12,501 nt of DNA, taken from assembly GCA_964542855.1 (NCBI GenBank), contig CAZIWJ010000094.1:1-12501 (forward strand). Reading direction: 5' to 3'. How positions within the stretch are numbered: position 1 is the stretch's first letter; every line of letters starts with the position of its first letter. A program made the position numbers and the translations under genes. The notes below the pieces were generated by a model. That model saw only the letters and a program-made list of their open reading frames with translations. It was not told the DNA's origin and searched no databases. Source of the stretch: CAZIWJ01 sp964542855. Lineage in GTDB: Bacteria > Bacteroidota > Bacteroidia > Cytophagales > Cyclobacteriaceae. This document shows positions 7,363 to 12,501 of the stretch, piece after piece.

Positions 7363-7394
7363 TTTGGCTTTTAACTACAAAGCTATTAGTTTTG
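7363..7394 (+). promoter_or_regulatory. Promoter of rpsF-rpsR-rplI
   Basis: TTTG (7363-7366), a 20-bp spacer and TAGTTTTG (7387-7394) match the Bacteroidota consensus. The expected start site lies about 20 nt before the rpsF ATG at 7422. The promoter begins two bases upstream of the divergent SRAP-type start codon. Confidence 0.65.
7378..7385 (-). promoter_or_regulatory. Probable -7 box of divergent SRAP-type gene
   Basis: On the minus strand TAGCTTTG (7385-7378) matches TAnnTTTG exactly and lies 17 bp before the ATG at 7360. The -33 region is only a T-run (about 7405-7408), so this is weaker than the opposing promoter. It is separated by one base from the -7 box of rpsF. Confidence 0.45.
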
Positions 7395-7421
7395 CAGTTC
7401 TTTAAAAAAACAGTTAAACCT

Positions 7422-7790
7422 ATGTTAAAAAATTACGAGACGGTATTCATACTTACTCCCGTTTTGTCTGATGAGCAGATGAAGGATACCGCAGGTAAAT
7501 TTAAGCAAGTTTTGCAAGATAATGGTGCCAAGATAATCAATGAAGAAAGCTGGGGTTTAAAAAAGCTGGCTTACACCATTAATCATAAGAACACCGGGTT
7601 CTACCATTTGCTTGAGTTTGAAGCGGAGCCTTCTGTAGTTGCCACCCTGGAAACGGAGTACCGACGCGAGGAGCGTGTGATGCGATTTTTAACAGTGTCG
7701 CTAGATAAGCATGCTTTGGAGTATAACGAACGCCGGAGAAAAGGTGCATTCAGAAAAGATAAAAAAGAAAAAGAGGAGGCTAAGAAATGA
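7422..7790 (+). CDS. rpsF: Small-subunit ribosomal protein bS6
   Basis: The 122-residue bS6 starts MLKNYETVFILTPVLSDEQ, contains NEESWGLKKLAYTINHKNTGFYHLLEF and ends in a Lys/Glu-rich tail. It binds 16S rRNA in the platform together with bS18. An upstream in-frame ATG at 7287 lies inside the divergent SRAP-type gene and adds 45 residues foreign to bS6, so 7422 is the start. A consensus promoter sits 28 bp upstream. The stop overlaps the rpsR start by 4 bp (ATGA). The usual regulation, binding of the bS6-bS18 pair to its own leader in many bacteria, cannot be checked here because the leader is so short. Confidence 0.97.
   Translation: MLKNYETVFILTPVLSDEQMKDTAGKFKQVLQDNGAKIINEESWGLKKLAYTINHKNTGFYHLLEFEAEPSVVATLETEYRREERVMRFLTVSLDKHALEYNERRRKGAFRKDKKEKEEAKK
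7773..7779 (+). promoter_or_regulatory. Shine-Dalgarno-like sequence before rpsR
   Basis: GAGGAGG lies 7 nt before the rpsR ATG at 7787, an ideal SD position, inside the last codons of rpsF (Glu-Glu written GAG GAG). The starts of rpsF, rplI and yihA show no such sequence. Bacteroidota ribosomes generally do not use SD pairing. Confidence 0.5.
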
Positions 7791-8044
7791 CATTAATGAA
7801 CGAACCTATCAACCGCGATAGGAAAGAAAACCGGAAAAAGTTTTGCCGATTCAAGAAAAACGGCATCAAGTATATTGACTATAAGGATCCTGATTTCCTG
7901 GCCAAGCTGCTGAATGATCAGGGTAAAATTTTACCCAGCCGCATTACGGGTACCAGTGCTAAGTACCAGCGTAAGGTATCGCAGGCCGTAAAGCGTGCCC
8001 GCCACCTGGCAATACTCCCTTATGTAACCGACTCGTTAAAGTAA
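7787..8044 (+). CDS. rpsR: Small-subunit ribosomal protein bS18
   Basis: The 85-residue bS18 carries the family core KKFCRFKKNGIKYIDYKD (17-34), KILPSRITGTSAKYQRKV and AVKRARHLAILPY, all rRNA- and bS6-contacting segments. The start at 7787 gives MTLMNEPIN, similar to bS18 N-termini in related bacteria; a second ATG at 7796 would lose three residues. It overlaps rpsF by 4 bp and is followed by rplI after 12 bp. In Bacteroidota, bS6, bS18 and bS21 sequester the anti-SD end of 16S rRNA, which makes the SD-like sequence before this gene notable. Confidence 0.97.
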   Translation: MTLMNEPINRDRKENRKKFCRFKKNGIKYIDYKDPDFLAKLLNDQGKILPSRITGTSAKYQRKVSQAVKRARHLAILPYVTDSLK

Positions 8045-8056
8045 AATTACTACTTC

Positions 8057-8515
8057 ATGGAAATTATACTGAAAGAAGACATTAAGGGGCTAGGCTACAA
8101 GAATGATATCGTAAACGTAAAAGACGGTTACGGTAGAAATTACCTGATCCCCCAGGGCTTTGCTGAAATTGCTTCGCCATCGAACAAGAAGATGGTAGAA
8201 GAAAATATCCGGCAGGCTGCCCACAAAGCAGCCAAGATTAAAGAGGATGCCGAAGCACTGGCTGCAAAAATTGGTGACTTATCTATCGATATTATTGCCA
8301 AAGCCGGTGAGAGCGGTAAAATCTTCGGTGCAGTAACTCCTTTACAGGTAGCTGATGCGCTGCGTGAAAAAGGGTTTGATATTGATCGAAAGAAATTATC
8401 ACTTACCTCTGAAGTAAAAATGTTGGGCTCTTACACCGCAGAAATTGATTTACACAAGGAAGTGAAGCACAAAATTACTGTTAACGTAATTACAGAGGAA
8501 GAGAAAGTAGGTTAG
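8057..8515 (+). CDS. rplI: Large-subunit ribosomal protein bL9
   Basis: The 152-residue bL9 has the typical N-terminal rRNA-binding domain (MEIILKEDIKGLGYKNDIV, then GYGRNYLIPQGFA at 24-36). A long connecting helix follows (about 40-75), then a C-terminal domain with GKIFGAVTPLQVADAL (about 87-102). It is the last gene of the rpsF-rpsR-rplI operon, the usual bacterial order, and is followed by a strong terminator 33 bp past its stop. Length and domains are normal. Confidence 0.97.
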   Translation: MEIILKEDIKGLGYKNDIVNVKDGYGRNYLIPQGFAEIASPSNKKMVEENIRQAAHKAAKIKEDAEALAAKIGDLSIDIIAKAGESGKIFGAVTPLQVADALREKGFDIDRKKLSLTSEVKMLGSYTAEIDLHKEVKHKITVNVITEEEKVG

Positions 8516-8547
8516 TAAAACTTACGGTGATGTAGTTTAGATAGTTT

Positions 8548-8575
8548 AAGCCATCCTTTTGGGGATGGCTTTTTT
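8548..8575 (+). terminator. Rho-independent terminator after rplI
   Basis: AAGCCATCC (8548-8556) and GGATGGCTT (8563-8571) form a perfect 9-bp stem with a 6-nt loop, and the T-run continues to 8575. The T-run overlaps the stop codon of the convergent hom gene (8574-8576). On the minus strand the hairpin is not followed by a T-run, so it is best suited to the ribosomal operon. Confidence 0.85.
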
Positions 8576-9791
8576 ATTCCAGTGCCGGTTCAGTAGCTAC
8601 AACCGGAACCCGGTATTTTCTCAGTAATTCCTCCGAGGCTTTCAGCCGGCTGCTTTTTACCTTACAGCACAATTGACGAACTGCTCCCCGCGTAGTATCG
8701 GTGGTTTTGTATTCAGGCTGCAAATAACTTAACAGTTCCCCTTCTATTTCTTTCGGGTACCGCAGGTACACCGATAATTGAGTATCGGAATTATATTGAA
8801 AAACCTTACCGGCCTGCAGGGCATTTTTTCGCTTTTTGTAGCTGTAGCGGTAAGCATATTCATTGGCCGAAATATCGGAAAGTACTGCGGCGCCGGTAGG
8901 AAAACCGCCTGCCCCTTTCCCTTTTAGTAACTGGTTACCGGCATAACGGGCCTGAACCTGAACGGCATTAAACTCATTTTCCACGGCAAACAAATCGTGC
9001 TCTGGTCCTACCCAGGCTGGAATAACAGCCATTCCAACTTCCTGGTCGCCGATTTCCTGTACCATAGCCAGTGGCTTAATTTTATATCCGCGGGCCTGGG
9101 CGTAGGCAATGTCGGTTTCTTCCAGGAATTGGATTCCCAGTTGCAATACTTCATCGGGCTGAATAAAAATACCAAACGCATGTGCGGTAATGATACACAG
9201 CTTATTCAGCGCATCGCGCCCTTCCACATCGAGCGAGGGGTCGGCTTCAGCAAAACCCAGTTCCTGTGCTTTTTTCAGGGCCGGTTCGTAATCGAGCTTT
9301 TCATTTACCAGCTTACTGAGAATATAATTGGAGGAACCATTAAATATACCCTTTACACTGTGCAGCGGTTCATTATCGAAGTATTCTTCCAGCGTACGGA
9401 TAATAGGAATGCTGCCACAACAGGAAGCCTCGTAAAGCAGTGCCCCTCCGTACTCTTCCTGTAAGTTGAACAACTCCTCAAAGTGCTCGGCCACCATTTT
9501 TTTATTGGCCGTAACAACGTGCTTGCCGTGCTTTAGGGCATTTACCACGGTATGGTAAGCTGCATCAGCATCGCTGATTACTTCAACAATCAGGTTAATA
9601 TCATTATCTAGCAGAATATCCTCGTGCCGGTAAGTAAAGAAATGCGTTGGCAGGTTTCGTTCCTTGTTTGGATCGTGCACGCATATTTTTCGGATTTCAG
9701 CGTTGAAGTGGTTCGTTTCCGAAAGGATGCGGTAAAGCCCCTGTCCTACTACCCCGTAGCCAAATAAGCCAATGACTGTAGATTTACTCAT
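8574..9791 (-). CDS. hom: Homoserine dehydrogenase
   Basis: The 405-residue enzyme reduces L-aspartate 4-semialdehyde to L-homoserine with NAD(P)H. The Rossmann motif GLFGYGVVGQG lies at 8-18, TANK at 94-97, NGSSNYIL at 151-158 (family form NGTTNYIL), and AEADPSLDVEGRDALNKL at 181-198. The last block holds the acidic substrate-site residues and Lys197, in the catalytic Lys position. GKGAGGFPTGAAVLSD follows at 291-306. Many stand-alone homoserine dehydrogenases end in a threonine-binding ACT domain. The roughly 85 residues after the last motif do not show a clear one, only an ACT-like LSVYLRYP strand near 335-342. As the last gene of metY-metX-hom it probably supplies homoserine for methionine under SAM control rather than threonine feedback (inference). 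It is 46 bp downstream of metX. Confidence 0.93.
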   Translation of the reverse strand: MSKSTVIGLFGYGVVGQGLYRILSETNHFNAEIRKICVHDPNKERNLPTHFFTYRHEDILLDNDINLIVEVISDADAAYHTVVNALKHGKHVVTANKKMVAEHFEELFNLQEEYGGALLYEASCCGSIPIIRTLEEYFDNEPLHSVKGIFNGSSNYILSKLVNEKLDYEPALKKAQELGFAEADPSLDVEGRDALNKLCIITAHAFGIFIQPDEVLQLGIQFLEETDIAYAQARGYKIKPLAMVQEIGDQEVGMAVIPAWVGPEHDLFAVENEFNAVQVQARYAGNQLLKGKGAGGFPTGAAVLSDISANEYAYRYSYKKRKNALQAGKVFQYNSDTQLSVYLRYPKEIEGELLSYLQPEYKTTDTTRGAVRQLCCKVKSSRLKASEELLRKYRVPVVATEPALE

Positions 9792-9837
9792 AAACTGTAG
9801 TTACCATCAGATGATATCGTAAGCACTGCATAACAGG

Positions 9838-10878
9838 CTACACATTAACAGAAATATTAAAAGACCGGTAGAAAGCCCGGATGCTAGACCGCAAGTGATT
9901 AAACTCCAACAAAAACGCGTCGTGACCATAAGATGAATCTATCACTTCAAACTGGCTATTGGAAATATGTTTGGCAATAAATTGCTGTTCGGCTGGTGGG
10001 AACAGTAAATCAGAAGTAATTCCCAGTAAAAAAGCATTGGCTTCCACTTTTTGCAAGGCCGCTGGTATGCCTCCCCGGTTCCGGCCTACATTGTGGCTAT
10101 CCATGGCTTTGGAAAGGTACCAGTAGGTGTAGGCATTAAATCGTTTTGATAATTTTTTTCCCTGGTACTGCTGGTACGAAGCCGCTTTAAAGCGATCAGT
10201 TTTTTCGTCGTTTTCTTCCGACTGGGTTTGCAGGTAAGTGCGATAATGACGGTACGAGAGTAATGCCACCGCCCGGGCGGTTCTCATGCCCTCCCGTCCG
10301 GCATCGTCGATATTCAGTTTCCAGGTTTCATCCTGCTCAATAGCCATCCGCTGGGTTTCGTTAAAAGCGATGCCCCAGGGCGAATGCAGGGCATTGGAGG
10401 CAATAACGATGATGTTTTCGAACAATTTAGGTTGTTGAACGCTCCACTCCAGCACTTGCTGCCCGCCCAGCGAAGAACCGATGAGCGTATGTACTTTAGC
10501 CACTCCCAGGTGTTCGCGCAGTAAATCAAATGCACCGGCAATATCGCGGTTGGTTAGTACCGGAAAGCTGTGATAATAAGGAGTTTGGGTACGGGGGTTG
10601 ATCGATAAGGGCCCGGTAGAGCCGTAGCAGGACCCCAGCATATTGGCACAAATAATAAAGTAATGTTGTGGATCGTATAATTTTCCCTCACCAAACAGGT
10701 CGGCCCACCATTCGGTAACATCGGAGTTTCCGGTTAACGCATGGCAAACCCAGATTACGTTGGTGCCCGATTCGTTTAGTGTACCCAGGGTGGTGTAACG
10801 AAGCTGAAAGCCGGGCAGTTGCCCGCCCGACTCCAGCGCGTAGGGTTGGTTAAAATAAAAGTAATCCTGATCCTTCAT
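9838..10878 (-). CDS. metX: Homoserine O-acetyltransferase
   Basis: The 346-residue alpha/beta-hydrolase-fold enzyme transfers acetyl from acetyl-CoA to homoserine, giving O-acetylhomoserine for MetY. Visible family blocks are CHALTGNSDV (45-54), NMLGSCYGSTGP (79-90), the nucleophile elbow GSSLGGQQ with Ser136, GITSDLLFPP with Asp290 and YGHDAFL with His319. These give the Ser-Asp-His triad. Its place next to metY, which uses the acetyl ester, supports acetyl rather than succinyl specificity. MetX family members can differ in acyl choice, so this is inference. It lies 27 bp after metY in the same transcript. Confidence 0.95.
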   Translation of the reverse strand: MKDQDYFYFNQPYALESGGQLPGFQLRYTTLGTLNESGTNVIWVCHALTGNSDVTEWWADLFGEGKLYDPQHYFIICANMLGSCYGSTGPLSINPRTQTPYYHSFPVLTNRDIAGAFDLLREHLGVAKVHTLIGSSLGGQQVLEWSVQQPKLFENIIVIASNALHSPWGIAFNETQRMAIEQDETWKLNIDDAGREGMRTARAVALLSYRHYRTYLQTQSEENDEKTDRFKAASYQQYQGKKLSKRFNAYTYWYLSKAMDSHNVGRNRGGIPAALQKVEANAFLLGITSDLLFPPAEQQFIAKHISNSQFEVIDSSYGHDAFLLEFNHLRSSIRAFYRSFNISVNV

Positions 10879-10905
10879 TATTAATTTTCAATCGCTGCGC
10901 CTTAC

Positions 10906-12228
10906 TTAAGCCAGTTGTGGCTCCCTGATTTGTTCAAACGCCTGCTCAATATCGGCTTTAATGTCGTCTACATGCTCAATGCCTAGCGACAGCCTCAACT
11001 GCGTAGGGTGTACCCCAGCGTTTAACTGCTCCTGTTCGCTAAGCTGGGAGTGGGTGGTAGAAGCCGGATGAATAATCAGGGTCTTGGCATCACCTACGTT
11101 CGCCAGGTGGCTAACCAGTTTCAGGCTGTTGACAAACTTTTTGGCCGATTCCAGGTCTCCTTTTACCCGAAAAGTCAGTACGCCGCCAAATCCTCGTTTC
11201 AGGTACTTCTTGGCCAGCTCATGGTAGGGGCTCGATTTCAGGCCGGGGTAGTTTACGCTTTCCACTTTCGGGTGCTGCTCCAGCCATTGCGCCAATTCCA
11301 GGGCATTGCTTACTGTACGCTCAACGCGGAGCGATAAGGTTTCCAGTCCCTGCAATAACAGGAAGGAATTAAACGGACTAAGGGCCGGCCCGAAATCGCG
11401 TAACCCTTCCGTACGGGCGCGAATAGCGAAAGCCACATTAGGTAGCCCCAGCGGGTTGTCGATACCGAACATATCGGCAAAAACCAGCCCGTTGTATTCA
11501 GGCGTTGGTTCGGTAAACTGCGGGAATTTGCCGTTACCCCAGTTGTAGTTTCCTGAATCTACAATTACTCCCCCAATGGTGGTTCCGTGTCCGCCAATCC
11601 ATTTGGTGGCCGATTCGGTTACAATCGATGCCCCGTGTTCAATAGGACGGAACAGGTAGCCGCCTGCGCCAAAAGTATTGTCGACCACCAGCGGAATATC
11701 GTGCTTTTGCGCCACTGCTGCAATGGCATCGAAATCGGGAATGTTGAATTCTGGGTTGCCCATGGTTTCGATGTAAATAGCTTTAGTAGTGTCATCGATT
11801 AGCTTTTCAAAGCTTTCCGGCTTGTCGTTTTCGGTAAATTTCACGTTGATGCCGATGGTTTTGAACGCTACCTTGAACTGGTTGTAAGTGCCGCCGTACA
11901 GAAAGCTGGTCGATACAATGCTATCGCCCGGATTCAGGAAGTTATTTAACGCAATAAACTGGGCCGATTGGCCCGAAGCAGTAGCCACGGCGGCAGTTCC
12001 TCCTTCCAGGGCAGCCACACGGTCTTCAAAAACCGCGTTGGTCGGGTTCATAATCCGGGTGTAAATATTGCCGAACTCTTTCAGTGCGAAAAGGTTAGCG
12101 CCGTGGTCGGCATCTTTGAAGGTGAAAGAGGTAGTCTGATAAATTGGTACGGCGCGGGCACCGGTTGCTGAATCGGGCTTTTGCCCGGCGTGTAACTGTA
12201 GGGTTTCAAATCTTAATGAATCTGACAT
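10906..12228 (-). CDS. metY: O-acetylhomoserine sulfhydrylase (aminocarboxypropyltransferase)
   Basis: The 440-residue PLP enzyme of the Cys/Met-metabolism family replaces acetate of O-acetylhomoserine by sulfide, giving homocysteine. It starts MSDSLRFETLQLHAGQ, typical of MetY. Cofactor-site features are IYTRIMNPTN (55-64), SGQSAQ (85-90), DNTFGAGG with Asp183, and SATKWIGGHGT with the PLP-binding Lys209. The insertion around 224-262, in which a tryptophan-rich segment precedes FADMFG, is typical of MetY and longer than in cystathionine synthases and lyases. It is the first gene of the operon, behind a leader of more than 270 nt with a SAM-I riboswitch and a Cys-rich short ORF. Direct sulfhydrylation makes sulfide or cysteine status relevant to its control. 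Confidence 0.96.
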   Translation of the reverse strand: MSDSLRFETLQLHAGQKPDSATGARAVPIYQTTSFTFKDADHGANLFALKEFGNIYTRIMNPTNAVFEDRVAALEGGTAAVATASGQSAQFIALNNFLNPGDSIVSTSFLYGGTYNQFKVAFKTIGINVKFTENDKPESFEKLIDDTTKAIYIETMGNPEFNIPDFDAIAAVAQKHDIPLVVDNTFGAGGYLFRPIEHGASIVTESATKWIGGHGTTIGGVIVDSGNYNWGNGKFPQFTEPTPEYNGLVFADMFGIDNPLGLPNVAFAIRARTEGLRDFGPALSPFNSFLLLQGLETLSLRVERTVSNALELAQWLEQHPKVESVNYPGLKSSPYHELAKKYLKRGFGGVLTFRVKGDLESAKKFVNSLKLVSHLANVGDAKTLIIHPASTTHSQLSEQEQLNAGVHPTQLRLSLGIEHVDDIKADIEQAFEQIREPQLA

Positions 12229-12278
12229 GACGTATAGATAATTTTGTTGAAAACAGGATTTAATAATTTAATGGAACG

Positions 12279-12295
12279 GTATCCTTTTAGGATAC
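12279..12295 (-). promoter_or_regulatory. Perfect hairpin in metY leader
   Basis: GTATCCT-TTT-AGGATAC is a perfect 7-bp inverted repeat with a 3-nt loop, about 50 nt before the metY ATG. On the minus strand the RNA hairpin is followed by a mixed sequence with no U-run, so it is not a standard intrinsic terminator. It could be part of the expression platform, a pause site or a protein-binding site. Confidence 0.45.
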
Positions 12296-12303
12296 ACAAG
12301 GAA

Positions 12304-12350
12304 GGCAGCCGTAACTACACCATACTACACTTACAACAACAATTACTGCC
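12304..12350 (-). promoter_or_regulatory. Possible attenuation hairpin overlapping Cys codons
   Basis: On the minus strand GGCAGTAA (12350-12343), within codons 29-31 of the Cys-rich short ORF, can pair with TTA and CTGCC (12314-12304, with CGG bulged) just past its stop codon. This gives 8 pairs around a 28-nt loop that holds the last four Cys codons. A ribosome on the Cys codons would block the 5' arm. Alternative pairings exist in the same segment, and no energy calculation was done. Confidence 0.3.
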
Positions 12351-12434
12351 GGAACAACAGCGTTGAAGGGCCGGTAAATTGTAGCTGCGCGCACAGGTTA
12401 ATGAAAGACTTTGAATGGACATACGACTGAACAT
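12315..12434 (-). CDS. Cys-rich short ORF, candidate leader peptide
   Basis: A 39-codon ORF reads from ATG at 12434 to TAG at 12317-12315, between the SAM-I aptamer and metY. It has seven Cys codons, all TGT, at residues 14, 26, 27, 32, 33, 34 and 36, with the C-terminal motif RCCSGSNCCCKCSMV (25-39). A second in-frame ATG lies at codon 5 (12422). The ATG falls about 8 nt after the likely end of riboswitch helix P1. No hydrophobic or catalytic feature suggests a working protein. Poly-Cys leader ORFs that sense cysteine by ribosome stalling are known in mycobacteria; similar attenuation here is inference. The alternative is a chance ORF, but six Cys in 11 codons in a sulfur-operon leader argues against that. 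The stop lies 86 nt before the metY ATG. Confidence 0.55.
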   Translation of the reverse strand: MFSRMSIQSLSLTCARSYNLPALQRCCSGSNCCCKCSMV

Positions 12435-12441
12435 TTAATTT

Positions 12442-12501
12442 ATATGCATTCCGCTTACCCAGCGAAATTAGGAATTAGCACCTTGGACCTTCCAGGTTGC
12501 T
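12442..12501 (-). ncRNA. SAM-I (S-box) riboswitch, 3' part, cut by window edge
   Basis: On the minus strand the sequence begins GCAACC (12500-12495), continues through a P3 stem with the usual bulged A (ACCTGG pairing CCAAGGT) and then the invariant S-box block GGTGCTAATTCC (12482-12471). P4 follows, with TTTCGCT pairing AGCGGAA around GGGTA (about 12467-12449). The 3' strand of P1 should lie near 12448-12442; its partner and P2 are outside the window. SAM-I riboswitches bind S-adenosylmethionine and lower expression of methionine genes; the target here is metY-metX-hom. No terminator with a U-run follows the aptamer, so the mode of control is not evident. Confidence 0.88.

Noticed and set aside
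7287..7421. Longer N-terminus of bS6
   Set aside because: The extra 45 codons overlap the divergent SRAP-type gene and both promoters, and bS6 proteins start at the MLKNYE-type segment.
8997..9464. 155-codon plus-strand ORF
   Set aside because: Wholly antisense to hom, whose catalytic motifs are intact.
12279..12295. Intrinsic terminator in the metY leader
   Set aside because: The hairpin is perfect but short, and is not followed by a U-run on the minus strand.

Overview
The window looks like a Bacteroidota chromosome, most likely of the order Cytophagales (inference). Supporting points are the DUF5606 gene, a DUF3857/transglutaminase-like protein of Bacteroidota type, the -33 TTG / -7 TAnnTTTG promoter signature in front of several genes, scarce Shine-Dalgarno sequences, and a SAM-riboswitch-controlled metY-metX-hom operon. 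Base composition is moderate and looks even. I see no prophage, insertion sequence or CRISPR array.

Layout. Positions 135-932 (minus) encode a lone sulfotransferase-fold protein. It is followed by about 570 bp without a gene, holding a cluster of small inverted repeats (1263-1341) and three tandem 14-bp units that run into the end of an HxlR-family regulator (1507-1971, minus). Positions 2208-4169 (minus) encode a secreted DUF3857/transglutaminase-like protein whose catalytic Cys position is Ser; a good terminator follows it. A four-helix membrane protein (4460-4933, minus) is divergent from a lipoprotein gene that overlaps the ribosome-assembly GTPase gene yihA by 4 bp. The DUF5606 gene (6245-6703) has its own consensus promoter. 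The SRAP-family gene (6719-7360, minus) is divergent from the ribosomal operon rpsF-rpsR-rplI (7422-8515), and the two -7 boxes lie back to back. That operon ends in a strong terminator whose U-tract overlaps the hom stop codon.

The right third is a methionine/homocysteine operon read leftwards: metY (O-acetylhomoserine sulfhydrylase), metX (homoserine O-acetyltransferase), hom (homoserine dehydrogenase). Together these reduce aspartate semialdehyde to homoserine, acetylate it and exchange the acetate for sulfide to give homocysteine. The leader carries the 3' half of a SAM-I (S-box) riboswitch, cut by the window edge.

The most interesting item is in that leader. Between the aptamer and metY there is a 39-codon ORF (12434-12315, minus) with seven Cys codons, six of them within codons 26-36, and a Met codon just before its end. 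Sequence overlapping the Cys codons can pair with sequence just past the ORF's stop codon. This suggests a second, translation-based cysteine sensor stacked on the SAM riboswitch. It is a hypothesis from sequence alone.
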